Shown one piece after another: positions 7,667 through 16,698 of a stretch of DNA of 64,000 nucleotides. Source of the stretch: Desulfitobacterium sp050251735 (GTDB lineage Bacteria > Bacillota > Desulfitobacteriia > Desulfitobacteriales > Desulfitobacteriaceae); NCBI GenBank assembly GCA_050251735.1, contig JBFWMF010000002.1, positions 1 to 64,000 of the forward strand. The letters run 5' to 3'. Both the position numbers and the translations under genes were made by a program. Under the pieces are notes generated by a model. That model worked only from the letters and a program-made list of their open reading frames with translations, was not told the DNA's origin and ran no database searches. How positions within the stretch are numbered: the stretch's first letter is position 1; every line of letters begins with the position of its first letter.

Positions 7667-10306
7667 GTGTATACAGGTAATCAGCTAAGAGAAATGTTTC
7701 TGAAATTCTTTGAATCCAAAGGTCACCGCATCTTGCCGAGTGCATCTTTGATTCCCAAGGATGACCCAACCTTGCTTCTTACAGTAGCGGGGATGGTTCC
7801 CTTCAAACCGTACTTTATGCGCAAAGTCGAACCTCCCTTTCCAAGGGCCACCACATCACAAAAATGTGTACGCACTCCGGATTTAGAGGTTGTGGGAAAA
7901 ACAGCCCGTCATCATACCTTCTTTGAAATGCTCGGGAATTTTTCCTTCGGCGATTATTTTAAATCAGATGCAATTCCCTGGGCTTGGGAATTTGTAACGG
8001 AAGTCCTCAAGCTACCGGTTGAACAGCTGTGGATTACCGTCCATCCCGAGGACGAAGAAGCTAAGGCTCTTTGGATTGAAAAAACCTCAGTATCTCCCGA
8101 TCGTATTGCCTATGATCCGGAAAACTTATGGGCAGCCGGACCGGTTGGTCCTTGTGGCTATTGCTCAGAAATATATGTAGATCTAGGGGAATCCCGTGGC
8201 TGCGGTAAACCCGATTGTGCCATAGGCTGTGATTGCGATCGCTTCCTAGAAATCTGGAATCTGGTATTTATGCAGTACAACCGGGATGAATCCGGAATGC
8301 TCACCCCACTACCTAAGCAAAATATTGATACAGGAATGGGCCTAGAGCGGATTGCCTCCGTTATGCAAGGGGTTGCCTCTAACTTTGATACTGACTTATT
8401 CCTGCCCATCATCAATAAAGTGTCCGAACTTTCGGGAGTGCTTTATCATAGCAATAACAAGAACGACGTAGCCATGAAAGTGGTTGCCGACCATTGCAGG
8501 GCTGTTTCCTTTATGCTATCCGATGGCATTCGTCCGGGCAGTGAAGGTCGTGGCTATGTCCTGCGCCGGATTTTGCGTCGTGCCATTCGCTACGCTCGTC
8601 TGCTTGGCATCGATAAGCCTTTCTTAGAGCAAATCTTCGTGATTATCCAAAGAGATTACAACCATCATTATCCGGAGCTCAAGGAAAATGAAAACTTCAT
8701 CCTTAACCACCTGCGCTTAGAGGAAAAGAACTTCCAAGCGACCTTGGAGCAAGGCACGCAAATTCTTCAGGAAAAGGTTAAGTCTCTTCAGGAAGTAGGA
8801 GAAACGGTGCTTAATGGCGCGGATGCCTTCTCGCTGTATGAAACCTATGGCTTCCCCGTGGAGCTGACTGAAGAAATGCTCATTGAGCAAGACATGACCG
8901 TGGATATGGAAGGCTTTAACCTTGCGGCTGAAGAGCATCGCCGCCTAGCAAAAGAGCAATCTCAACAGATGAAAGCCGTTCAAGAAAGTGCTGCCATTTC
9001 TGAAAAAGCAAAGGCTTTGGGTACAACAATTTTCCGTGGATACCAAGAGCTGTCTATAAAAACCAAGATTGAAGCACTGTTTCAAGATGGGGAAGAGGTA
9101 AAGGATGCTGCTGAAGGAGACGAGGTTTTGATCTTCCTCAGCCAATCCCCCTTCTATGCGGAAAGCGGTGGTCAGACTTCAGATAGCGGGGTGATTCGGA
9201 CTCAGCGTGCTGAGGCCAAACTCACTGAAGTGAAAAAGGGTGTCACGGGTACGCTCTATCATCGTTTTATCGTCACCCAAGGAGTATTGAATCGTGGAGA
9301 TGAAGTAGAAGCATTGGTCGATGAAAAAGCTCGCCAAGCGACTGCCCGTCATCACAGCGCCACACACTTGCTCCAGTCCGCTCTCCGGACGGTGTTAGGA
9401 GAACACGTTCAACAGGCTGGATCCTTCGTAACCCCAGAGCGCTTGCGTTTTGACTTTACGCATTTCTCTTCCTTGACACCCATGGAATTGACCAGGGTAG
9501 AGGATTTACTCAATGAAGCGGTCTTAGCCAATTTGCCTGTTGCTGCCGTGGAAATGAGCTTGGATGCCGCCAAAGCTGATGGGGCTACGGCGCTCTTTGG
9601 CGAAAAATATGGCGATACCGTGCGGGTGGTTTCCATGGGGGACTTCTCTAAAGAGCTCTGTGGAGGAACTCATATCCACGCGACAGGAGATATCGGTTTA
9701 GTCAAGATTGTCTCGGAAGGCGGTATCGGTGCCGGCTTAAGACGGATTGAAGCAGTGGCCGGAGTAGAAGCGCTCTACACCATGCGCACCTTGAATGATC
9801 AACTTCTGGAGATTGCTCAACTTCTCAAAGCCCAACCTGCCGATCTGGGTAAACGCGTCCAAGGTATGCTAGCTCAAGTAAAGGATTTGGAGAAGGAAGT
9901 TCAGCAGCTCAATGCCAAGGTGGCCAAATCTGAAGTAGAGTCCCTTTTACAACAAGTGAAAGAGGTTGAAGGTGTCCCGGTTCTGGTCGCTAAAGTCTCT
10001 GCTCAAGATATGGATGCACTCCGCAATACTGCTGATCTCTTAAAGGATAAGATGAAGTCGGGAGTTCTCGTCCTAGGGGCAGCGGCTGAAGGCAAGGTCA
10101 ACTGGGTAACTGTTGTAACACCGACAGGTTTAAGTGGGCTGCATGCGGGGCAGATTATTAAGGAAGTGGCCAAAATCACCGGCGGTGGTGGTGGTGGTCG
10201 TCCTGATATGGCGCAAGCCGGAGGCAAAGATCCCGCTAAACTCGGCGAAGCCCTCGATCAGGTCCCGGCTATCCTGAAGAGCTTTTTGGCATCTCAGAAA
10301 GGATAA
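7667..10306 (+). CDS. alaS: Alanyl-tRNA synthetase
   Basis: This 879-residue class II synthetase charges tRNA-Ala. The order is catalytic core (about 1-250, with motif 2 FEMLGNFSFGDYF and motif 3 GMGLERI), tRNA-recognition helices (to about 460), editing domain and C-terminal oligomerisation/DHHA1 domain. The editing-site zinc ligands are His563 and His567 (HSATH) and Cys665 and His669 (CGGTH). The C-terminal domain has the GGGGGGRPDMAQAGG glycine motif. Length is normal. The start is GTG at 7667 behind GGGAGGAAA, and the T-box leader lies directly upstream. Confidence 0.98.
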   Translation: MYTGNQLREMFLKFFESKGHRILPSASLIPKDDPTLLLTVAGMVPFKPYFMRKVEPPFPRATTSQKCVRTPDLEVVGKTARHHTFFEMLGNFSFGDYFKSDAIPWAWEFVTEVLKLPVEQLWITVHPEDEEAKALWIEKTSVSPDRIAYDPENLWAAGPVGPCGYCSEIYVDLGESRGCGKPDCAIGCDCDRFLEIWNLVFMQYNRDESGMLTPLPKQNIDTGMGLERIASVMQGVASNFDTDLFLPIINKVSELSGVLYHSNNKNDVAMKVVADHCRAVSFMLSDGIRPGSEGRGYVLRRILRRAIRYARLLGIDKPFLEQIFVIIQRDYNHHYPELKENENFILNHLRLEEKNFQATLEQGTQILQEKVKSLQEVGETVLNGADAFSLYETYGFPVELTEEMLIEQDMTVDMEGFNLAAEEHRRLAKEQSQQMKAVQESAAISEKAKALGTTIFRGYQELSIKTKIEALFQDGEEVKDAAEGDEVLIFLSQSPFYAESGGQTSDSGVIRTQRAEAKLTEVKKGVTGTLYHRFIVTQGVLNRGDEVEALVDEKARQATARHHSATHLLQSALRTVLGEHVQQAGSFVTPERLRFDFTHFSSLTPMELTRVEDLLNEAVLANLPVAAVEMSLDAAKADGATALFGEKYGDTVRVVSMGDFSKELCGGTHIHATGDIGLVKIVSEGGIGAGLRRIEAVAGVEALYTMRTLNDQLLEIAQLLKAQPADLGKRVQGMLAQVKDLEKEVQQLNAKVAKSEVESLLQQVKEVEGVPVLVAKVSAQDMDALRNTADLLKDKMKSGVLVLGAAAEGKVNWVTVVTPTGLSGLHAGQIIKEVAKITGGGGGGRPDMAQAGGKDPAKLGEALDQVPAILKSFLASQKG

Positions 10307-10421
10307 AGCTACAAAGTTTTCTTTATAAAAATAAAGGGAAATCGCTCGGGATGAGAGAATTATTCAGGTAATACTTTAATTGTATTTGTTACTGAACTCG
10401 GACGCACAGGGGGGAACGCTA

Positions 10422-10685
10422 ATGGATCATTCAGAACACACTATGATGTTTAAATCGCAAGGGGGAGACGCCTCGCCCGAGGAAATTTTACAACAGGTGT
10501 ATGTGGCTTTGGAAGAAAAAGGGTATGACCCGATCAATCAGCTGGTAGGGTATTTGATGTCGGGGGATCCGGTCTATATTACGAGCCATAATCAAGCGCG
10601 AACCCTGATCCGAAAGCTGGAGCGCTATGAACTCTTAGAAGAGCTTGTACGCTCGTATTTAAACAGGGAAGTTAACAAAAAGTAA
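10422..10685 (+). CDS. IreB family regulatory phosphoprotein (UPF0297)
   Basis: This 87-residue cytoplasmic protein matches the YrzL/IreB family throughout: MMFKSQ near the N-terminus, then EKGYDPINQLVGYLMSGDP and YITSHNQARTLIRKLERYE. In Enterococcus, IreB is phosphorylated by the PASTA kinase IreK on N-terminal threonines and affects cephalosporin resistance. The His-Thr at residues 6-7 is the matching spot here. The ATG at 10422 follows a GGGGGG stretch; an in-frame ATG 14 codons upstream has no ribosome site. Its place between alaS and ruvX is the conserved Firmicute order. Confidence 0.93.
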   Translation: MDHSEHTMMFKSQGGDASPEEILQQVYVALEEKGYDPINQLVGYLMSGDPVYITSHNQARTLIRKLERYELLEELVRSYLNREVNKK

Positions 10686-10692
10686 TTACTTC

Positions 10693-10720
10693 GAAACCCT
10701 CACTTCAAGCTGAGGGTTTC
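10693..10720 (+). terminator. Hairpin after ireB, possible terminator
   Basis: GAAACCCTCA (10693-10702) and TGAGGGTTTC (10711-10720) form a perfect 10-bp stem with an 8-base loop. The T tract is poor right after the stem; a T run comes 15 bases later. It may terminate, attenuate or protect the ireB 3' end. Confidence 0.55.
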
Positions 10721-10788
10721 TGTGTGGCTATGCAGTTTTTTTGTTATCCCGAGGGAAGAAGGACAGAAGGTCCTGACCCTCTCCCGGT

Positions 10789-11781
10789 ATGACAATGCTA
10801 AGGGAAGTGAAGCCAATCGTTAGGCAAATTAAACTAGGCTGGCGGGGCCCAGAAGTATCTGAAGTATGTTTCGGGAGCTTGGCTATTTCTCCTTTGCAGG
10901 GGCGAGTGACCTTTGCTGAAGGAGTGCAGGTCCTCAAGTATGCTCTTGAGCAAGGTATCAATTGGATCGATACTGCAGAGATATATGATAATTACCCCCA
11001 GCTTGCTCAAGCTCTTCAGGGATATCCCGATGTAAAAGTGGTGAGCAAATCCTATGCGGTCACCGCAGAGGAGATGGTAAAATCCCTTGAATGCGCTAGA
11101 AGTGGCTTGAATCGGGATGTGATTGATTTTTTTCTTCTTCATGAGCAAGAAAGTGCTCTGACGCTCAAAGGGCACCAAGGAGCTTGGGAGGAATTGCAAA
11201 AAGCCAAGGCCGACGGGCGAGTCCGCTATATTGGCATCTCAACCCATGCTATTGATGCGGTGAGGGCCGGGGCTCTCCAACCGGGTTTGGATGTCATCCA
11301 TCCCCTTGTGAACCATCAAGGCTTGGGAATTATTGATGGAGGCCTAGGGGAGATGCTTGATGCCCTCCGCTTCGCTTCCGAGCTCGGTATCGGCATCTAT
11401 GCTATGAAGGTTTTTGGGGGAGGACATTTAGCAGGTGATCCTCATAAGGCCTTGGACTTCATTCGCAACACCCCTTTCATCCAAGGCATGGCTTTAGGCA
11501 TGTCCAGTAAGGAGGAAGTGGATTTCAATCTAAGGTACTTGGCGGGCCAAGAGATTTCCCAAGAACTAAAAATATCGGTAACCTATAGGGAACGGAAGCT
11601 CTATATTGCAGATTGGTGCCAAGGCTGTGGCCGATGCTGTGAAACTTGCCCCCAGAGTGCTTTGTCACTTGAAGAGATGGATGAGAGTGGGTTAGTTCAG
11701 GCTATGGTCGATCCCAGCCAATGCGTTCTCTGTGGGTATTGTGGTAGAGTATGTCCTCATTTTTGTTTGAAAATTGTTTAA
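10789..11781 (+). CDS. Aldo/keto reductase with C-terminal 2x[4Fe-4S] ferredoxin domain
   Basis: This 330-residue protein has an aldo/keto reductase barrel at about residues 12-260. DTAEIYDNY holds the active-site Asp and Tyr, followed by the usual SKS and LLHEQE segments. A bacterial ferredoxin domain fills about 272-330: CQGCGRCCETCP and CVLCGYCGRVCPHFC give ligands for two [4Fe-4S] clusters. Such fusions occur widely in anaerobic Clostridia and probably couple an oxidoreductase to ferredoxin, but the substrate is unknown. It sits between ireB and ruvX, where Bacillus has no such gene. The start at ATG 10789 has only a weak ribosome site, so the N-terminus is uncertain. Confidence 0.88.
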   Translation: MTMLREVKPIVRQIKLGWRGPEVSEVCFGSLAISPLQGRVTFAEGVQVLKYALEQGINWIDTAEIYDNYPQLAQALQGYPDVKVVSKSYAVTAEEMVKSLECARSGLNRDVIDFFLLHEQESALTLKGHQGAWEELQKAKADGRVRYIGISTHAIDAVRAGALQPGLDVIHPLVNHQGLGIIDGGLGEMLDALRFASELGIGIYAMKVFGGGHLAGDPHKALDFIRNTPFIQGMALGMSSKEEVDFNLRYLAGQEISQELKISVTYRERKLYIADWCQGCGRCCETCPQSALSLEEMDESGLVQAMVDPSQCVLCGYCGRVCPHFCLKIV

Positions 11782-11805
11782 TATATCTGAGCGGGAGGTG
11801 TGTCT

Positions 11806-12234
11806 ATGCGGATTTTAGGTTTGGATTTTGGGGAACGTACGATTGGGGTGGCAGTTAGTGATGAACTCCTGTTTACCGCCCAAGGGATCAAGACCATCCG
11901 ACGTTCCAAAAAGGAGTTAGAGGAACTACGACAAATCATTCATGATTATGAAGTGGATGAGGTAATTGTAGGTTATCCAAAGAATATGAACGGTACCCTA
12001 GGGCCCCGTGCCCAAATCACCGAAGAGTTTGCGAAAATTATCAAAGAGGAGTATGGTCTGCCTGTCCTTCTATGGGATGAGCGCCTTAGCACCATAGGGG
12101 CGGAGCGTTCTTTGCTTGTGGCGGATCTATCTCGGGCCAAACGAAAGCAAGTGATTGATAAAATGGCCGCCGTCTTTATTTTGCAAGGCTATCTGGATCA
12201 TTTGCGCATAAAAAGTGAACGGGATAGGGGGTAG
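11806..12234 (+). CDS. ruvX: Putative pre-16S rRNA nuclease / Holliday junction resolvase-like RuvX (YqgF)
   Basis: This 142-residue RNase H-fold protein begins MRILGLDFGERTIGVAVSD, with the catalytic Asp in LDFG. It continues with the second acidic motif near EVIVGYPKNM and the third in DERLSTIGAE. The family is essential in Escherichia coli and implicated in 16S rRNA 5' maturation. The ATG at 11806 is seven bases after GGGAGG; a GTG two codons upstream is too close to the ribosome site. It is followed by the DUF1292 gene, the usual yrrK-yrzB order. Confidence 0.94.
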   Translation: MRILGLDFGERTIGVAVSDELLFTAQGIKTIRRSKKELEELRQIIHDYEVDEVIVGYPKNMNGTLGPRAQITEEFAKIIKEEYGLPVLLWDERLSTIGAERSLLVADLSRAKRKQVIDKMAAVFILQGYLDHLRIKSERDRG

Positions 12235-12267
12235 CTCTTCTTTACAAGAACTTAAGCCTAATCCCAT

Positions 12268-12320
12268 TTGACAATCTCCCCCGTGGGGAGTACAATGACA
12301 ATATCTTTGACAATATCTTT
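12268..12320 (+). promoter_or_regulatory. Strong sigma-A promoter with inverted repeat in the spacer and a downstream direct repeat
   Basis: TTGACA (12268-12273) and TACAAT (12291-12296) are exactly 17 bp apart. The spacer contains CTCCCC-CGT-GGGGAG (12276-12290), a perfect 6-bp inverted repeat that could be an operator. TGACAATATCTTT occurs twice, at 12296-12308 and 12308-12320, over the likely transcription start. It drives the DUF1292 gene separately from ruvX. Confidence 0.7.
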
Positions 12321-12339
12321 TTATAAGAGGTGAATCAAA

Positions 12340-12648
12340 ATGACAGAACATAAACATGGTCCAAATTGTGACCACGATCATGACACTGAAGAATTTGACA
12401 CAATCATTCTGACAGATGATGAAGGAAATGATCACGAATTTCTCCACCTGGATACGTTAGAAGTTGAAGGATCTACATATTTTGTCTTAATGCCCATCGC
12501 TGCTGAGGAAGATGAGGAAGTCGATGAGGCTATTATCCTCAAGCTAGGCAAAGATGCAGAAGGCAACGAGATGCTTCTGGACATCGAGGATGACGAAGAA
12601 TGGGAAAAAGTCGCTGATGCTTGGGAAAGCATGGAAGAAGAAGACTAA
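12340..12648 (+). CDS. DUF1292 family protein (YrzB-like)
   Basis: This 102-residue, very acidic soluble protein has a histidine-rich start (TEHKHGPNCDHDHD) that could bind metal. The DUF1292 core follows (IILTDDEGNDHEFLHLDTLEVEGSTYFVLMP is its family signature region, about residues 25-55), and the C-terminal half is rich in Asp and Glu. The biochemical role of the family is unknown. Its position after ruvX is conserved in Firmicutes. It has its own promoter upstream and a long hairpin beginning directly after its stop codon, so it is probably monocistronic. Confidence 0.88.
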   Translation: MTEHKHGPNCDHDHDTEEFDTIILTDDEGNDHEFLHLDTLEVEGSTYFVLMPIAAEEDEEVDEAIILKLGKDAEGNEMLLDIEDDEEWEKVADAWESMEEED

Positions 12649-12715
12649 AACATAAAATAAAAAAGCAGTCGAGTTCGATTTCATATCGAATTTGACTGCT
12701 TTTTTATTTTATGTT
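12649..12715. terminator. 67-base near-perfect palindrome, bidirectional-type terminator
   Basis: The outer arms (12649-12670 and 12694-12715) pair perfectly over 22 bp, then three wobble-type pairs and TTCGAT/ATCGAA close a five-base loop. Each arm contains an A or T run, so a U tract would appear on either strand. It begins right after the DUF1292 stop codon. Confidence 0.85.
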
Positions 12716-12789
12716 CAATATTTTTCTGGAAATTGCAGAATCTATAAGGGTGGAAACAAAAAGAAATAAGTGATGAGGGGGAGAAGAGG

Positions 12790-14097
12790 ATGCGCTGGCG
12801 TTGGCAACAGATTTTTTACTTGGCAATAATCATGATGGCCTTTTTAGGCTGTACGACGAATGGAGCACGCATTTTAAACCTAGCTCCTGAAGCCTCCTCC
12901 CGTGAGACACTTGAGCAGCTTCCCCCTGGTACCTTTTTGGAGGATTTGAATTTAGGGGGGCTACAACTCCAAAAAGCCCAGGAGGAGATTCGGAGTTGGT
13001 CCAAGGACAAACTGGAAGAAAATCTATACTTGGTGTACAATGAAACGGAGATTCTCTTAACACCTTCAGAGTTAGGAATTGCTCTCGATTTTGAGCGGAC
13101 TTGGGAAGAAGTTCAGAAGAATCTTGGTCAAAGAAACACCAGCATTCTTGCGTTCGACTATTTAAAAGCTAATCAGACGCTGCAAGAGAGGCTTTTCGAC
13201 TTTACCCGTTCTGCTGTGGATGCGACCTTTAAGATTGAAAACGATCAATTCAAGATTACTCCAGCTATTAGCGGCGAAACAGTTGATATTGACGCTTTTC
13301 TTGATGAACTGAATAATGCTTCTCTAGCATCCTTGCCTAAAAGAATTCTTTTGCCCAGGGTTGAGCTGCCCGCTGCCATGACCACAGAAGCACTGGAAGC
13401 TTTAGCCTTTAATGGTGTGATTGGCGAGTATACTACCCAATACAATCTCAACGACAAAAATCGCTCGGCAAATCTTTTGGAAGCCGCTAAGAAAATGGAC
13501 AAAACTGTTTTGAAACCCGGAGATACTTTTTCCTTTAATGATACCATCGGACCTCGGACAGCGGAAACTGGTTTTAAGGATGCCTACATCGTTATCAACA
13601 ACGAGTATGTGAAAGGAATCGGGGGAGGAATTTGTCAAGTATCCTCGACTCTATATAATGCCGCCTTACTAGCAAACCTTACCATTGTGGAAAGGCACCC
13701 TCACGCTGTTGTGGTTGCTTATATTCCCCTTGGACAGGATGCGACGGTTAATTACCCGAATCTCGATTTGAAACTACGCAATGATACCCAATCCTATCTC
13801 TATCTGCGCACCAAAGTTGAAGCCGGTAAATTGACAATTAAAATCTATGGTAAAAAGACGGGTGCCAAGGTACGCTTTGAGAAACAGATTGAAAAGGAAC
13901 TGAACTATCACACAGTGCGAAGAATTGATCCGGACCTGCTTCCCGGTGCTGTGGTTCAACAGCAGAATGGGAGCAAGGGATTTATCATGAAAACTTGGAA
14001 AGTTGTCACCGATAAGGAAGGAAAAGAAACAAAACAACTCCTTAGCCGTGATACGTACGCGCCAACCCACAGAATTCTGAAGATTGGTGCTGATTAA
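12790..14097 (+). CDS. VanW family lipoprotein with peptidoglycan-binding-type N-terminal domain
   Basis: This 435-residue exported protein has a lipoprotein signal: a hydrophobic helix and FLGC with the lipidated Cys at about 21. A PG_binding_4-like region spans about 45-200. The VanW domain (about 215-345) has the hallmark YNLNDKNRSANLLEAA, KPGDTFSFNDTIGPRT and GIGGGICQVSSTLYNAALL motifs, followed by a beta-rich tail. VanW proteins are extracytoplasmic, found in some vancomycin-resistance clusters but mostly elsewhere, and have unknown activity. Its place just before the cell-wall lytic enzyme MltG supports an envelope role; nothing indicates antibiotic resistance. Confidence 0.9.
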   Translation: MRWRWQQIFYLAIIMMAFLGCTTNGARILNLAPEASSRETLEQLPPGTFLEDLNLGGLQLQKAQEEIRSWSKDKLEENLYLVYNETEILLTPSELGIALDFERTWEEVQKNLGQRNTSILAFDYLKANQTLQERLFDFTRSAVDATFKIENDQFKITPAISGETVDIDAFLDELNNASLASLPKRILLPRVELPAAMTTEALEALAFNGVIGEYTTQYNLNDKNRSANLLEAAKKMDKTVLKPGDTFSFNDTIGPRTAETGFKDAYIVINNEYVKGIGGGICQVSSTLYNAALLANLTIVERHPHAVVVAYIPLGQDATVNYPNLDLKLRNDTQSYLYLRTKVEAGKLTIKIYGKKTGAKVRFEKQIEKELNYHTVRRIDPDLLPGAVVQQQNGSKGFIMKTWKVVTDKEGKETKQLLSRDTYAPTHRILKIGAD

Positions 14098-14130
14098 TTT
14101 GGACTTACTTGGGAAAGAGAGAGTGAAAGA

Positions 14131-15156
14131 ATGGGAAAACGCTGGGTTAATGGTTTGCTCAGTAGATTGTTTATACTCCTTATACTGATTGGGGTGGGGA
14201 TTGCCGCATGGTGGAATTGGGCGAATCAACCCTATAGTCAGGAAGGAAACGAACCGGCAGCTGTACAGTTCATGATTACCCCTGGGATGACCGCTGCTCA
14301 GATTGCGCAAGACCTAGAGCAGGAGCAACTGATTCGTCATGCTTTAACCTTCCGGCTTTTAGCCAGTCTACAAAATGCTGATGCAAAACTATTGGCTGGA
14401 GAATATCAGGTCTCTGCCGACATGACACCCCAAGCACTGCTGGATAAATTACTGGAGGGCCCTGTGGTACATACCGTGAAGGTCACCATTCCGGAAGGTT
14501 ATACCACGGCTCAGATTATCGATACTTTAGTCAGCAAGGGACTGGGAACTAAGGAAGAGTATAATAAGGTGATTGAGAATGAGCCTTTTGAGTATTCTTT
14601 TCTAGCAGATATCCCCACAGGTGGGACTCGGCTGGATGGATTCCTTTTCCCAGACACCTATTTCTTTGATCCGGAGGCCAGACCTAAGGATAATATCAAC
14701 AGGATGCTCAAGCGCTTTGAACAAGAAGTCACCCCCGAAGTCATGACTAAATTAGTGGAAATGAACTTGAGTATTCAAGATTGGGTGAATCTTGCTTCTA
14801 TCGTAGAAAAAGAAGCAGGTAAGGATGCCGACCGTCCGATTATTGCGGGAATCTTCCTTAATCGTCTTGAGATCGATATGGCACTTCAATCCTGCGCCAC
14901 GATTCAATATGTCTTGGGTACTCAAAAATATGTCCTTTCCCTGGAGGATATCCAAATAGAGTCACCTTATAATACCTATAAGTATCCTGGACTACCTCCC
15001 AGCCCCATCGCCAGTCCAGGGCATGCATCTCTTGATGCAGTCCTTAACAGCACAGAATCCCAATACCTTTATTTCTTAGCTACTCCCAGCGGAGAGACGA
15101 TTTATGCCAAAACCCATCAGGAGCATTTACAAAATCAGGCTAAGTATATGAATTAA
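14131..15156 (+). CDS. mltG: Endolytic murein transglycosylase MltG (YceG-like)
   Basis: This 341-residue membrane-anchored enzyme cleaves nascent glycan strands and probably ends their extension. One transmembrane helix lies at about 10-28 (LFILLILIGVGIAAWW). A LysM-like subdomain follows at about 45-110 and the YceG catalytic domain to the end. The catalytic glutamate lies in ASIVEKEAG, at about 226-228. The conserved LNRL and YNTYKYPGLPPSPI segments are intact. It is yrrL of the Bacillus alaS-yrrK-yrzB-yrrL series, here with a VanW gene inserted before it. Confidence 0.95.
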   Translation: MGKRWVNGLLSRLFILLILIGVGIAAWWNWANQPYSQEGNEPAAVQFMITPGMTAAQIAQDLEQEQLIRHALTFRLLASLQNADAKLLAGEYQVSADMTPQALLDKLLEGPVVHTVKVTIPEGYTTAQIIDTLVSKGLGTKEEYNKVIENEPFEYSFLADIPTGGTRLDGFLFPDTYFFDPEARPKDNINRMLKRFEQEVTPEVMTKLVEMNLSIQDWVNLASIVEKEAGKDADRPIIAGIFLNRLEIDMALQSCATIQYVLGTQKYVLSLEDIQIESPYNTYKYPGLPPSPIASPGHASLDAVLNSTESQYLYFLATPSGETIYAKTHQEHLQNQAKYMN

Positions 15157-15258
15157 CAATTCTGTGACCCTAGGTACACAATTCTCTAACAAATGTGAGT
15201 ACAATTAAATTAAGACAGTAGCGATGTTGTCTGAAATAGAAAGGTTGAATAAAGACCA

Positions 15259-16548
15259 ATGCCAGATATTCAATTGAGAAAACCTGAACTCCTCGCTCCG
15301 GCGGGTGATTACGAAAAGTTGAAATTTGCCCTCGCTTTTGGTGCGGATGCTGTTTATATGGGCGGACCGGACTTCGGACTACGTGCCTATGCCGGTAATT
15401 TTTCCATGGAGCAAATGGCAGAAGCCATCCGTTATACCCATCAAGCCAACCGCAAACTCTATGTTACTGTGAATATATTTGCTCACGAGCAAGATTTTGA
15501 AGGGATGGCTGAGTATTTAAGGCAACTGGAAGCATTAGAGGCCGATGGTGCCATCGTTTCTGATCCGGGCGTTATCGCCTTGGCTCGCGAGGTCGCTCCA
15601 CGACTTTCTCTGCACCTAAGCACCCAGATGAATAATACCAATTCCTATAGCATGCGCTTTTGGCTAAAGCAGGGAATCGAACGCATTGTACTCGCTCGCG
15701 AATTGAGTCGTGAAGAGATTCAAGCTGTTCGGGAGAATGTTCCCGGGGAATTAGAGATGTTCATTCATGGTGCCATGTGCATGTCTTATTCGGGACGTTG
15801 CTTACTCTCCAATTATCTAACTGGAAGGGACGCTAACCGTGGAGAGTGCACCCAGCCTTGTCGTTGGAACTATGGCTTAGTTGAAGAAAAGAGACCCGGA
15901 CAGGTCTTTCCTATTGAAGAGGATGAGCGGGGGGCCTATATCTTTAATTCTCACGATCTTTGTCTACTGCCTCATTTGCCGCTGCTCAAACCCCTGAATA
16001 TTGATAGCTACAAGATCGAAGGACGCATGAAAAGTCTTCATTATGTATCCAGCACAGTGAAGGTTTATCGGGAAGCTATCGATACCTTATGGGATCAGGG
16101 GGAGGAGGAGTTTCAAGCTAAACTCCCCGGCTGGCTGGAAGAGATGGATAAGGTTAGCCACCGGGATTACTCTCCAGGATTCCTTTTTGGTAAGCCCGGT
16201 GCAGACTCTCATAATATTGAGAGCTCCAATTATATCCGTGATTATGAGTTTGTCGCTTTTGGTTTAGCCTCGGATAACCGCGAGCATTCAAAAATTCCGA
16301 CTGAAGTCAAAAATGAATTTAGCCAGGGCTATTGGGTAGAGCAGCGCTATAACTTCAAAAAAGGGGAAATCCTCGAGGTCTTCTCACCCAAGGACGAACC
16401 CTGGTCTTTTACGGTCCAAGGAATCTGGACAGCCGAAGGGGAAGAAATCGATGTAGCCCGCCATGCAAAAGAGATTGTTAAGCTGGAGCTTCCTAAACCC
16501 TTGCCGCCCTTTGCGATTTTAAGAAGAGCGAAGAAGGATAAAAAATAG
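15259..16548 (+). CDS. U32 family peptidase / tRNA hydroxylation protein (TrhP/YrrO-like)
   Basis: This 429-residue U32 protein opens with the typical KPELLAPAGDYEKLKFAL and has the family signature EMFIHGAMCMSYSGRCLLSNYLTGRDANRGEC region at about 170-200. The four conserved cysteines there and in CTQPCRW could hold a [4Fe-4S] cluster. Homologues YrrO in Bacillus and TrhP in E. coli act in 5-hydroxyuridine formation in tRNA, using prephenate; older annotation calls them collagenases. The tRNA role fits the position after mltG (yrrL), as yrrN-yrrO follow yrrM there. Only one U32 gene is present here rather than two. Confidence 0.88.
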   Translation: MPDIQLRKPELLAPAGDYEKLKFALAFGADAVYMGGPDFGLRAYAGNFSMEQMAEAIRYTHQANRKLYVTVNIFAHEQDFEGMAEYLRQLEALEADGAIVSDPGVIALAREVAPRLSLHLSTQMNNTNSYSMRFWLKQGIERIVLARELSREEIQAVRENVPGELEMFIHGAMCMSYSGRCLLSNYLTGRDANRGECTQPCRWNYGLVEEKRPGQVFPIEEDERGAYIFNSHDLCLLPHLPLLKPLNIDSYKIEGRMKSLHYVSSTVKVYREAIDTLWDQGEEEFQAKLPGWLEEMDKVSHRDYSPGFLFGKPGADSHNIESSNYIRDYEFVAFGLASDNREHSKIPTEVKNEFSQGYWVEQRYNFKKGEILEVFSPKDEPWSFTVQGIWTAEGEEIDVARHAKEIVKLELPKPLPPFAILRRAKKDKK

Positions 16549-16698
16549 AAAAGAATCTGCAAAGCATAGTTATGAGTTTGCGGCAATGATCATAATGAAC
16601 AAGAAGTGAGTTGAAACAAGAAATGAGTATAGAGTTAGGAACGCTGTTATTGATTTGTGATTAAATAGGTTTAAAAAATTGCGAAAGGACAAATAGTG

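Noticed and set aside
12790..14097. Vancomycin resistance gene
   Set aside because: VanW-domain proteins are common outside resistance clusters; no vanH, vanA or vanX genes are present.
13774..14310. 178-codon open frame on the - strand
   Set aside because: It lies opposite the end of the VanW gene and the start of mltG, has no ribosome site or recognisable domain, and both opposing genes are clear family members.
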